From positions 62,001-126,000 of the forward strand of contig NZ_JACIJM010000004.1 of NCBI RefSeq assembly GCF_014199395.1: DNA of 64,000 nucleotides. The letters are read 5' to 3'. The stretch is from Yoonia ponticola (GTDB lineage: Bacteria > Pseudomonadota > Alphaproteobacteria > Rhodobacterales > Rhodobacteraceae). A model generated the notes under the pieces. That model searched no databases. It saw only the letters and a list, made by a program, of their open reading frames with translations, and was not told the origin of the DNA. The translations under genes and the position numbers were made by a program. This document shows, piece by piece, positions 35,299-43,028 of this stretch (position 1 is its first letter; the number at the start of each line of letters is the position of its first letter).

Positions 35299-36855
35299 TC
35301 AAGCCGTACCTGCAGCGCCTTGCATATAGGTGTCGATTGCGGCGATTTCTGCGGCGTCTAAGCGCAAGCCCAACTTGCTGCGCCGCCACACGATATCTTC
35401 TGCGGTGCGGGCGTATTCATAGCGCATTAACCAGTTAACCTCTTGGGCGGTGATCGTCGCGCCAAAATCCTGCCCCAAATCAGCAGCCGTTGCCGCACCG
35501 TCCAGCATTTTAGCCGCATCCGTACCATAGGCGCGGATAAGCCGTAGCGCCCAACGAACTGACAGGAATGGATAATCCGCGATCAGCCCAGCAACAAGTG
35601 CATCGCGATCTTTCACCGCAAAATCCCCACCGGGTAGCGGCACACCAGCGGTCCAATCGGGATCGCCGCCTAAAAACGGCGTTAATTTCCCCATCACTTG
35701 CTCGGCTAATTTCCGGTACGTGGTGATCTTCCCGCCAAAAATATTCAGCAGCGGCGCACCATCGTCGTTCACCGTCAAAACATAGTCGCGGGTCGCTGCC
35801 GTCGCGGATTTCGCGCCGTCATCATACAATGGACGCACGCCGGAATAGGTCCAAACCACGTCGGCGCGGCTGATCGGCGCTTTAAAATACTGGTTTGCAA
35901 AGGCCACCAAATAGTCCTGTTCAGCCTCAGTCGCGACCGGTTTTACCGCCAAATCGGTATGTTCCGCGTCCGTTGTGCCAATCAGAGTAAAATCGGTTTC
36001 ATAGGGAATTGCAAAGATAATGCGCCCGTCTTCGCCTTGGAAAAAATACGATTTATCGTGATCAAACAACTTCTTAGTGACGATATGCGATCCACGGACC
36101 AACCGCACACCAGCAGTCGCGTTCAGATGAACCACCCCACGGATCACATCCTCGACCCACGGACCGCCCGCGTTTACAATCGCACGCGCCGTGACCTGAT
36201 GCACCGCGCCGCCCTGATCCAATTCGATCACCCAATGATCATCTTGGCGTTGCGCAGACACGACTTTGGTCCGCGTCATGATCTTCGCGCCACGCTGTTC
36301 AGCGTCGCGGGCATTCAGCACCACAAGCCGCGAATCCTCGATCCAGCAGTCCGAATATTCATACGCACGGGTGAATTTTTCGTTAAGCGGTGCACCCTCT
36401 GTCCCCGTCGTCAGATCAAGCGTTTCCGTGCCTTTCAAAATCTCGCGACCGCCCAGATTGTCGTACATAAACAGCCCCAAACGGATCAACCACGCGGGCC
36501 TGCGCCCCTTCATCCACGGCATGAAAAGCGTCAGCAGTTTGGACGTGGGCGTATCACCCTCGAACCGCATATCCTTATGATAAGGCAGAACAAATCGCAT
36601 CGGCCATGAAATATGCGGCATCGCTTTTAGCAGCACTTCGCGTTCCACCAGCGCCTTTTTCACAAGACCAAATTCAAAGAATTCCAGATACCGCAAACCA
36701 CCATGAAACAGCTTGGTTGACGCAGAGGACGTCGCCCCGCCAAGGTCGTTCATTTCGGCCAAACCCACCTGCAAACCGCGCCCCTGCGCATCACGCGCGA
36801 CGCCCACGCCGTTGATCCCGCCGCCGATGACAAAAATATCAAAATCAGTCTGCAT
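35299..36855 (-). CDS. glpD: Aerobic glycerol-3-phosphate dehydrogenase
   Basis: 518 residues. The FAD Rossmann motif FVIGGGINGVGVARDAQGRGL (about 7-27) and GGLRYLEFFEFGLV are typical of GlpD. It oxidises glycerol 3-phosphate to dihydroxyacetone phosphate and passes electrons to ubiquinone at the inner membrane. Start ATG 36855 is chosen because GAGG lies eight to nine bases upstream and the family begins close to the Rossmann motif; an in-frame ATG at 36885 adds ten residues. It is divergent from the regulator gene. Confidence 0.95.
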   Translation of the reverse strand: MQTDFDIFVIGGGINGVGVARDAQGRGLQVGLAEMNDLGGATSSASTKLFHGGLRYLEFFEFGLVKKALVEREVLLKAMPHISWPMRFVLPYHKDMRFEGDTPTSKLLTLFMPWMKGRRPAWLIRLGLFMYDNLGGREILKGTETLDLTTGTEGAPLNEKFTRAYEYSDCWIEDSRLVVLNARDAEQRGAKIMTRTKVVSAQRQDDHWVIELDQGGAVHQVTARAIVNAGGPWVEDVIRGVVHLNATAGVRLVRGSHIVTKKLFDHDKSYFFQGEDGRIIFAIPYETDFTLIGTTDAEHTDLAVKPVATEAEQDYLVAFANQYFKAPISRADVVWTYSGVRPLYDDGAKSATAATRDYVLTVNDDGAPLLNIFGGKITTYRKLAEQVMGKLTPFLGGDPDWTAGVPLPGGDFAVKDRDALVAGLIADYPFLSVRWALRLIRAYGTDAAKMLDGAATAADLGQDFGATITAQEVNWLMRYEYARTAEDIVWRRSKLGLRLDAAEIAAIDTYMQGAAGTA

Positions 36856-36924
36856 ATGTCTGGCCTCACTTGTTTCGCGTGTCATAGCATCGCATGAAAA
36901 CCGCACAATGCGCATGGTGCAATT

Positions 36925-36949
36925 ATGTTCGGTTAAACCAAAGCGAACC
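36925..36949. promoter_or_regulatory. Predicted GlpR operator 1
   Basis: GTTCGGTT (36927-36934) and AGCGAACC (36942-36949) form a degenerate palindrome, and its left end contains ATGTTCG, the half-site known for E. coli GlpR. A second, inverted copy lies at 36979-37003. It is placed where a glpD promoter would be. Confidence 0.6.
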
Positions 36950-36978
36950 ACGTTAGATCAAATATTTCACGTGACCAA

Positions 36979-37003
36979 GGTTCGCTTATGAACTAAACCG
37001 AAC
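36979..37003. promoter_or_regulatory. Predicted GlpR operator 2
   Basis: GGTTCGCT and AACCGAAC flank TATGAACTA; read in reverse it aligns with operator 1. It ends two bases before the glpR start codon, so a bound repressor would block glpR expression. Confidence 0.6.
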
Positions 37004-37005
37004 CC

Positions 37006-37764
37006 ATGCAAACCGAAGCCCGCCATACCGAAATCCTCGCCCGCGCCCGTGACAAAGGCAAGGTCAGCGCCACGTCGCTCGCCACGCATATGGGCGTCGC
37101 GGTGCAAACAATCCGGCGCGATCTGCGGCAACTATCCGACGCAGGTCTGCTGGAACGGGTGCATGGCGGCGCGGTTTTGCCCTCCGGCACTCGCAATATC
37201 GGCTACGATGATCGCCGTGCGCTGAACCGCGATGCCAAGGCGCGGATCGCGGCAAAAGCAGCGCTGCTGATCCCCGACAACGCCTCGCTTTTCCTCAACA
37301 TCGGCACCACAACCGAAGCGTTAGCCCGCGCCTTGCGCAATCACCGCAACCTCAAAGTCGTGACCAATAATCTCAACGTTGCCATGACCTTAGCCGATGT
37401 GCGTGGCTGCGAAATCGTGGTCGCGGGCGGCGTACTGCGCCCTTCTGACGGAGGTCTTGTTGGTGATTTAGCCGCAATCGCGATCAGCCGTTTCAAGGTC
37501 GATATCGCCGTGATCGGCGCCTCTGCGATTGATCTCGACGGTGATTTGCTCGACTTCGATCCCGAAGAAATCCGCGTTTCTCAGGCGATCATCACCGCCG
37601 CCCGCAAAACCATGGTCATCGCGGATAAGGCGAAATTCACCCGCAAAGCACCCGTTAAAATCGGATCGCTCGCGCATGTGGAAGACTTTATCACCGATGG
37701 CATTCCATCAGAACGGCTCGCGAACGCGCTCGCCGACTGGCAGACTAAGGTTCACTTGGCTTAG
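37006..37764 (+). CDS. glpR: DeoR-family regulator, glycerol-3-phosphate repressor type
   Basis: 252 residues. The N-terminal DeoR helix-turn-helix (about 8-58: [21 protein letters not shown]) and the DeoRC sensor domain with the sugar-phosphate site [12 protein letters not shown] are present. By its divergent position next to glpD it probably represses glpDK and is released by glycerol 3-phosphate. No ribosome-binding site precedes ATG 37006; the space is filled by operator 2, so translation may be leaderless or weak. Converges on rlmE with a four-base overlap. Confidence 0.9.
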   Translation: MQTEARHTEILARARDKGKVSATSLATHMGVAVQTIRRDLRQLSDAGLLERVHGGAVLPSGTRNIGYDDRRALNRDAKARIAAKAALLIPDNASLFLNIGTTTEALARALRNHRNLKVVTNNLNVAMTLADVRGCEIVVAGGVLRPSDGGLVGDLAAIAISRFKVDIAVIGASAIDLDGDLLDFDPEEIRVSQAIITAARKTMVIADKAKFTRKAPVKIGSLAHVEDFITDGIPSERLANALADWQTKVHLA

Positions 37765-38486
37765 TCGTCAATCGGGCCTTTGAACCCTGTCGCTACCACG
37801 AATTTTTCGGAACTATCTTGGCGCGACGACGGCGGTTTCACATTCGCAACTTTGGTAAAGCGGTTCTTGAGCAACTTCTGCAAGTCGCCCTCAGCACCAC
37901 CCGCCAACGTCTTTGCGATAAACGTGCCGCCCTCAACCAAGACATCAAACGAGAAATACGCAGCCGCTTCACACAGCGCAATAATCCGCAAATGGTCGGT
38001 CTGTTTATGCCCAGAAGACGACGCCGCCATATCGGACATCACAACATCGGCCTGACCACCCAGCCAGTCCATCACTTGTTTATCAGCGCCTTCATCCAGA
38101 AAATCGAGCTGATGGATCACCGCGCCGGGAATCGGTTCAACCTCTTGCAGATCAACACCCAGGATCGTGCCCATCGGCTTTGCTTTGCGCTCGCCCAGCG
38201 AATTAATCCGCGGCACAGCGACCTGCATCCACCCACCTGGCGCACAGCCCAAATCAACGATACGCGCACCCGGCACGAGAAACTGAAACTTTTCGTTCAA
38301 TTCCAAAATCTTATAGGCCGCACGTCCGCGATAGCCGTCTTTCTTGGCCCGCACGACATAAGGATCATTCAACTGACGCTGCAACCAACGCGTCGAACTT
38401 TGGCTGCGACCACGCGCAGATTTCACCTTAACGGTCAAATCACGTTGGCCACGGCCACTAGAGTTCTTGATCGGTGTCTTCGCCAT
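37761..38486 (-). CDS. rlmE: 23S rRNA (U2552-2'-O) methyltransferase RlmE
   Basis: 241 residues. [22 protein letters not shown] carries the catalytic Lys, [14 protein letters not shown] the SAM site, VMSDMA the catalytic Asp, and EKFVVATGF the C-terminal Glu-containing strand; the K-D-K-E set of RrmJ is present. A basic N-terminal extension (1-35) is usual in alphaproteobacteria. Start ATG 38486; the stretch upstream is a repeat element shared with other leaders. Confidence 0.95.
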   Translation of the reverse strand: MAKTPIKNSSGRGQRDLTVKVKSARGRSQSSTRWLQRQLNDPYVVRAKKDGYRGRAAYKILELNEKFQFLVPGARIVDLGCAPGGWMQVAVPRINSLGERKAKPMGTILGVDLQEVEPIPGAVIHQLDFLDEGADKQVMDWLGGQADVVMSDMAASSSGHKQTDHLRIIALCEAAAYFSFDVLVEGGTFIAKTLAGGAEGDLQKLLKNRFTKVANVKPPSSRQDSSEKFVVATGFKGPIDD

Positions 38487-38520
38487 TTCATTTCGCCTTA
38501 ACAACTCGCCGCCGGCAGGC
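38487..38520 (-). repeat. Dispersed intergenic element, copy A
   Basis: On the minus strand GCCTGCCGGCGGC is followed by GAGTTGTTAAGGCGAAATGA. It lies after the Ppx/GppA gene and ends at the rlmE start codon. The same tail occurs at 51211-51232, 60598-60618 and 62477-62496. Confidence 0.75.
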
Positions 38521-38521
38521 A

Positions 38522-38541
38522 CGATTTTTCTAGAAAAATCG
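38522..38541 (-). repeat. Copy 2 of the 20-bp intergenic palindrome
   Basis: CGATTTTTCTAGAAAAATCG, perfect palindrome, seven bases after the stop of the Ppx/GppA gene and adjacent to dispersed element copy A. Confidence 0.8.
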
Positions 38542-38548
38542 CTCTACC

Positions 38549-39661
38549 CTAAAACGGCGCATCTTCCAACACACCATCTGCGGACATTTGCTGATACAAC
38601 AGCCCTTCGCGCAAGCCTCGGTCCGCCACTGATAACCGATCTGTCGGCCAAAGTCGCATCAAAGCCTGCAAAATCGCAGCCCCCGACATAATCAACGCCT
38701 GTCGGTCTTTGCCAATCCGTGGATCACTGCGCCTGCCATGCGGTCCAAGCGACAGGTAATCGCGGATCACCTTATCAATCTGGTCCGACGTCATCCGCAA
38801 CCCGTCAACCTTGGTCCGGTCATAGCGTTTCAGTCCCAGATGGCTGGCCGCGACAGTTGTTACCGTCCCGCTGGTGCCAACGATCTGGAACCCCTCTCGG
38901 GCTTGGGCTGCGGCATAAGGCGCGAACTTCTCAAGGCTTTCTTCAAAAAACCACGACATCAGCGCAAACCGTGCGGCGTCGTCTTCGACGTCTGCAAATT
39001 GGTCGCGCAGCGTGGCCACCCCCAGCGGCACCGAAATCCAATCCACAACTTTGGCAGCCGCAAACGGACCCGGATCAGACTTGAACCCCGCATGCAGCCG
39101 CATAATCGCATGAGGCCGCTCGCGCTTGGGCACTTTGGTCAGGTCGATCCACACCAGTTCCGTCGATCCCCCGCCAATATCCACCACCAGCAGTTGTTCC
39201 GTCTTGGTACTGACCAGTGGCGCGCAGGAAATCACTGCCAAACGCGCTTCTTCCTCTGGCTTGATAATCTCTAGCTTCAGCCCCGTCTCGCGACTGACCT
39301 GTGCTACAAAATTCGCACCGTTCTTGGCGCGCCGACACGCTTCGGTCGCGACCAAACGCATGCGTTTGACCCCGTGCCTGTCCAGTTTCTGCTTGCACAC
39401 ACGCATCGCGGCAATCGTCCGGTTCATGGACGTGCGCGACAGTTTGCCCGTGCTTTCCAGACCATGGCCCAGTTGCACTGACTTCGTAAAACTATCCACC
39501 ACATGAAACTGACTGCCCTTGGGTTGGGCAATCAACATGCGACAGCTATTTGTGCCCAAATCCAAGGCAGCATAAAGCTGCGCCGGATCAGGCGATATTG
39601 GCGCGGGGGTCTCGACCGCTATAGGGAACGCGCCCGCACCGTTGGGACGCTTGGGCGCCAT
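38549..39661 (-). CDS. ppx: Exopolyphosphatase/pppGpp phosphohydrolase (Ppx/GppA family)
   Basis: 370 residues, short single-module form. YAALDLGTNSCRMLIA (about 32-47) and VVDIGGGSTELVWID (about 148-162) are the two phosphate-binding loops of the actin-like fold. GTSGTVTTVAA follows. It removes terminal phosphate from polyphosphate or pppGpp; the short form does not tell which. Start ATG 39661 has GGAGG seven bases upstream. It sits upstream of rlmE, as in many Rhodobacterales. Confidence 0.92.
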   Translation of the reverse strand: MAPKRPNGAGAFPIAVETPAPISPDPAQLYAALDLGTNSCRMLIAQPKGSQFHVVDSFTKSVQLGHGLESTGKLSRTSMNRTIAAMRVCKQKLDRHGVKRMRLVATEACRRAKNGANFVAQVSRETGLKLEIIKPEEEARLAVISCAPLVSTKTEQLLVVDIGGGSTELVWIDLTKVPKRERPHAIMRLHAGFKSDPGPFAAAKVVDWISVPLGVATLRDQFADVEDDAARFALMSWFFEESLEKFAPYAAAQAREGFQIVGTSGTVTTVAASHLGLKRYDRTKVDGLRMTSDQIDKVIRDYLSLGPHGRRSDPRIGKDRQALIMSGAAILQALMRLWPTDRLSVADRGLREGLLYQQMSADGVLEDAPF

Positions 39662-39912
39662 TTGCACGCCCTCCATTTCAAGTTATCCCCAAGCTATGTG
39701 TCAATGCCGCCTCGCGCAAGCCTTGCCTGCCCTGTGATCACGCTTTCATGAACCGGACACATGACCTTGATGAATATATCGGGACCACGCGACCATGGCC
39801 AAGTCACCGCCCTGTCGCCATATAGGCGAGGTCGCCAATGTCGCAAACGTGTCGAAATCGAACGATGCGTCAGACAAATGGCTGCTACAGATGGACTATC
39901 AAGGAGGCCGCA

Positions 39913-40209
39913 ATGGCAAATGTGATCATCGTTTACTGGCGCGACATGCCTGCACAAGTTCTGGTCGGACGTGGACGCCGCGGCGTCAAACTGCCGCTGC
40001 CGGAACGGTTCGAGCAAGCCATTGATCGGGCTGCGATGAAATCAGGTGCCGCAGAATCGGACGCCTACCTTGAAGGGTTCCGCAAAGCTGATCCAATCCC
40101 CGTTGATGGCAGCGACGAAGAGGCAGCAGCCGCAACCGTCGCCAATATCGAGGCGGAATACGATCAAGAGCGGATCAAGACCCTGATCGCGAACGATGGT
40201 TGGGCCTAA
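39913..40209 (+). CDS. Virulence-factor family (PF13769) small protein
   Basis: 98 residues. MANVIIVYWRDMPAQVLVG followed by RGRRGVKLPLPERFEQAID is the pattern of the PF13769 family, whose name is historical and does not imply virulence here. Start ATG 39913 has a strong AAGGAGG five bases upstream; longer upstream reading has no support. It is 31 bases before the MetF-type gene and heads a three-gene C1 operon, so it probably assists methyl transfer or folate metabolism. Confidence 0.85.
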   Translation: MANVIIVYWRDMPAQVLVGRGRRGVKLPLPERFEQAIDRAAMKSGAAESDAYLEGFRKADPIPVDGSDEEAAAATVANIEAEYDQERIKTLIANDGWA

Positions 40210-40240
40210 CGCCCTGCCCCATTCTGTAAAGGAGGCCGTG

Positions 40241-41179
40241 ATGGCCCTGCTCAACTTCCGCAAGAAACCCGTCGAAACCGACATGGTGTCGCCCAATGTG
40301 AGCGCCTTTCTGAATGGCTATTCCATCGAGGTGATGCCGCGCACCGCCGAAAAAGTCATTGATTTCCAAAGCCTGCTGCCCGCTGGCACCCGCGTCTATA
40401 TCGCCCATATCGACGGCACACCGATCGACGACATGGTGGCGACAGCTAAACGGTTGGCGGCGGATGGCATGAACGTGATGCCGCATTTTCCAGCGCGGAT
40501 CATCAAGGATCACGCGATGCTTGCTGACTGGATCGCCCGCTACCAAGGCGAAGCAGGCGTGGATCAGGCGCTTTTGCTGGCTGGTGGCGTGGCAGAACCG
40601 CACGGCGATTTCCATTCCTCGATGCAATTGCTCGAATCCGGTCTGTTCGACAAAGCAGGTTTTCAACGTCTGCACGTCGCGGGCCACCCCGAGGGGAATA
40701 AAGACATTGATCCAGACGGGTCCGACGCCAATGTCATGGACGCCCTGCGCTGGAAGCAGAAATTTAACGAGACCACCGACGCGGACATGGCGCTTGCCAC
40801 ACAATTCGCGTTCGAGGCAGACCCGATCATCGCATGGGCCGACGCGCTGCGCGACGCAGGGATCACCATCCCGATCCACATTGGCATCGCTGGCCCCGCG
40901 AAACTGCAAACACTGATCAAATTCGCGATTGCCTGCGGCGTTGGCCCGTCCCTCAAAGTCCTGCAAAAACGCGCTATGGACGTCACCAAACTGCTGCTGC
41001 ACTACGAGCCGACAGACATCGTGACCAAACTCGCGGACCACAAAGCAGCCAACCCCGACTTTAATATCGATAGCGTCCACTTCTTCCCGCTTGGTGGGAT
41101 CAAGACCAACGCTAACTGGGCCATCGCCCAAGGCGGGGACAGCACGATCCCGGCCAACCCAAATAAAACACCTGAGTGA
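40241..41179 (+). CDS. metF: Methylenetetrahydrofolate reductase (MetF-like)
   Basis: 312 residues, TIM-barrel MetF family. EVMPRTAEKVID near the start corresponds to the conserved EFFPP-type segment with an altered sequence, and LLLAGGVAEPHGDF plays the part of LTGDxP. GWxVGP-type and IKTNANWA segments are as in Rhodobacterales homologs. It probably makes 5-methyl-THF for methionine synthesis. AAAGGAGG sits five bases before ATG 40241. It is diverged from E. coli MetF, so a related methylene-THF or C1 role is possible. Confidence 0.82.
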   Translation: MALLNFRKKPVETDMVSPNVSAFLNGYSIEVMPRTAEKVIDFQSLLPAGTRVYIAHIDGTPIDDMVATAKRLAADGMNVMPHFPARIIKDHAMLADWIARYQGEAGVDQALLLAGGVAEPHGDFHSSMQLLESGLFDKAGFQRLHVAGHPEGNKDIDPDGSDANVMDALRWKQKFNETTDADMALATQFAFEADPIIAWADALRDAGITIPIHIGIAGPAKLQTLIKFAIACGVGPSLKVLQKRAMDVTKLLLHYEPTDIVTKLADHKAANPDFNIDSVHFFPLGGIKTNANWAIAQGGDSTIPANPNKTPE

Positions 41180-41189
41180 AAGCACGCAT

Positions 41190-42257
41190 ATGACCCGCAC
41201 GATTGTTGAGAGTAAGACGAAAACGGCCATCATCGGCTTTGATCAGCCATTCTGCGTGATCGGCGAGCGGATCAACCCAACCGGGCGCAAAATTCTTGCG
41301 GCAGAGTTGGAAATGGACGACTTTTCACGGGTCGAAGCCGACGCCATTGCGCAGGTTCTCGCAGGCGCGAACATCCTCGATATTAACTCTGGCGCGGTGT
41401 TTTCGAACAAAATGGCCGAAGATCCACGCTACGCCGACAACAACTTTGTTGAGCCGATGTTGATGAAAGCGCTAATCGAACGTGTGCAAGCCATCACCGA
41501 CATTCCGCTGTGCATCGACAGCTCTGTACCCGGCGCGTTGGAAAACGGACTAGCCGCCGCCGAGGGCCGTCCGCTGCTGAATTCCGTGACAGGCGAAGAA
41601 GAGCGGCTGGAATTGGTGCTGCCACTGGTTAAAAAATACAACGTGCCAGTTGTGGCGATTTCCAACGATGACACAGGCATTTCCGAAGACCCCGACGTGC
41701 GTTTTGAAGTGGCGAAAAAGATCGTGCAACGGGCCGCAGATTTCGGGATTCCCGCGCATGACATCGTGGTTGACCCGCTGGTGATGCCGATTGGCGCAAT
41801 GTCTACGGCAGGCCTGCAGGTCTTTACCCTTGTGCGCCGCTTGCGCGAAGAACTCGGCGTGAACACCACTTGCGGCGCGTCCAACATTTCCTTTGGCCTA
41901 CCAAACCGCCACGGCATCAACAACGCATTCCTGCCCATGGCTATTGCGGCTGGCATGACGTCGGCGATCATGAACCCAGTGGCGCTGCCGATTGGCCCTG
42001 CAAAGATCGCCGCGAAAAAAGAGCTCGTGCTCGCATCCGGCATCATCCTACCCGACGACATGGACGACGAAGCCTTCGTGCAAATGTTCGGTCTCGGCTC
42101 GACCAAAGCCCGCGCAGGGTCTGAAATGGAAGCAATCCGTGCGGCGAACTTCCTGACCGACAATGACGCGTCAGGCACCGAATGGATCAAAGCCAACCGT
42201 GTGGCCCCAAAAGAAGGTGAAGGCCGTGCTCGCACAGGACGGCGTCGGCGGGGCTAA
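41190..42257 (+). CDS. Methyltetrahydrofolate:cobalamin methyltransferase
   Basis: 355 residues. The pterin-binding domain (PF00809) is visible: FCVIGERINPTGR (about 18-30), ANILDINSGAVF, LCIDSSVPGALE, PLLNSVTGEEER and DIVVDPLVMPIGA. This corresponds to the folate-binding module of MetH, here as a separate protein without homocysteine, cobalamin or activation domains. With the MetF-like gene upstream it probably transfers the methyl of 5-methyl-THF to a corrinoid protein encoded elsewhere. ATG 41190 lies ten bases after the metF stop. The C-terminus is basic (GRARTGRRRRG). Confidence 0.88.
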   Translation: MTRTIVESKTKTAIIGFDQPFCVIGERINPTGRKILAAELEMDDFSRVEADAIAQVLAGANILDINSGAVFSNKMAEDPRYADNNFVEPMLMKALIERVQAITDIPLCIDSSVPGALENGLAAAEGRPLLNSVTGEEERLELVLPLVKKYNVPVVAISNDDTGISEDPDVRFEVAKKIVQRAADFGIPAHDIVVDPLVMPIGAMSTAGLQVFTLVRRLREELGVNTTCGASNISFGLPNRHGINNAFLPMAIAAGMTSAIMNPVALPIGPAKIAAKKELVLASGIILPDDMDDEAFVQMFGLGSTKARAGSEMEAIRAANFLTDNDASGTEWIKANRVAPKEGEGRARTGRRRRG

Positions 42258-42295
42258 GTTAACGCTTCGTTTAAGATGAATGGGTAAAGTGGGGC

Positions 42296-42532
42296 ATGTT
42301 TATTGCCCCACATCCCCGTCACGCGAAGGCCGATCAATGGCTTGCGACGATTTTTAACGCAAAGGCTGTGCAAAACGGCGGTGTCGTGCGACGGCATCGG
42401 GCGTGGATTGAAGCCGAAATTGGTCGCGACAGATTTGAAAATGAGGTCAGGCGTCGCGGGTTTCATTTGATAGAAACAGGACACCAACTGGTTGTCATCT
42501 GCAATTCTGGCGCAATTCGCATAATTTTCTAA
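42296..42532 (+). CDS. Small conserved hypothetical protein
   Basis: 78 residues; NAKAVQNGGVVRRHRAWIEAEIGRDRFENEVRRRGFHLIETG is highly charged, then QLVVICNSGAIRI. Similar short proteins in Rhodobacteraceae carry the label N-(5'-phosphoribosyl)anthranilate isomerase, which the length does not support. Start ATG 42296. It follows the methyltransferase gene after 38 bases and ends at a palindrome. Function unknown. Confidence 0.6.
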   Translation: MFIAPHPRHAKADQWLATIFNAKAVQNGGVVRRHRAWIEAEIGRDRFENEVRRRGFHLIETGHQLVVICNSGAIRIIF

Positions 42533-42536
42533 GAAC

Positions 42537-42554
42537 AAATTTTCTAGAAAATTT
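42537..42554 (+). repeat. 18-bp palindrome after the small conserved gene
   Basis: AAATTTTCTAGAAAATTT lies four bases after the stop codon and three bases before copy 3 of the 20-bp palindrome. It shares the TTTTCTAGAAAA core. Confidence 0.75.
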
Positions 42555-42557
42555 GCC

Positions 42558-42577
42558 CGATTTTTCTAGAAAAATCG
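42558..42577 (-). repeat. Copy 3 of the 20-bp intergenic palindrome
   Basis: CGATTTTTCTAGAAAAATCG directly abuts the holC stop codon. It is identical to the copy at 38522. Confidence 0.8.
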
Positions 42578-43024
42578 CTAACTCTCGGCCTTTTTCAACC
42601 AGCGTCCATCTTCTTGCGCCCAATATTGCGCCTTGCAGCCCGCTGTGGTCAGCGCCTTCCACTGTCCCCGGGCATGGTTCAACGCACCCTCATCATAGCC
42701 ATCAAACAAAATACAAACACGTTCAGCGGCCCCAATTTCGTCGACCGTCACATCGGCGCCGCCGACAGACATCACACATTGAAACCCTACCGCTGGCACC
42801 TGTGTTCCGAGCAACACAGGCTGGTCCGCATCATGCGCACCACCTGCCATGCCATGCGGCAAAAACCCGTCATTCCAAAGGGTTGCATCCAGACGTTCAA
42901 GTAAACCTGCATCGCGGCCGCGCACCGCCACCCGCCAACCAGCCTCACGGCATTTGCCCAGCAACATCGGCAAAGTCCGCTCAAGCGGACTATCGGTCAG
43001 ATGGTAAAAATACGCGGCCCCCAT
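42578..43024 (-). CDS. holC: DNA polymerase III chi subunit
   Basis: 148 residues. YFYHLTDSPLERTLPMLLGKCREAGWRVAVRG at the N-terminus and ERVCILFDGYDEGALNHARGQWKAL towards the C-terminus are typical of HolC. Chi links the clamp loader to SSB at the replication fork. Start ATG 43024 is four bases after the pepA stop; the pair pepA-holC is a common order. Confidence 0.93.
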   Translation of the reverse strand: MGAAYFYHLTDSPLERTLPMLLGKCREAGWRVAVRGRDAGLLERLDATLWNDGFLPHGMAGGAHDADQPVLLGTQVPAVGFQCVMSVGGADVTVDEIGAAERVCILFDGYDEGALNHARGQWKALTTAGCKAQYWAQEDGRWLKKAES

Positions 43025-43028
43025 GTGA

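Noticed and set aside
40175-41233. A 352-codon minus-strand frame across the metF gene
   Set aside because: The sense strand has a strong ribosome-binding site and family motifs; the antisense product resembles nothing.
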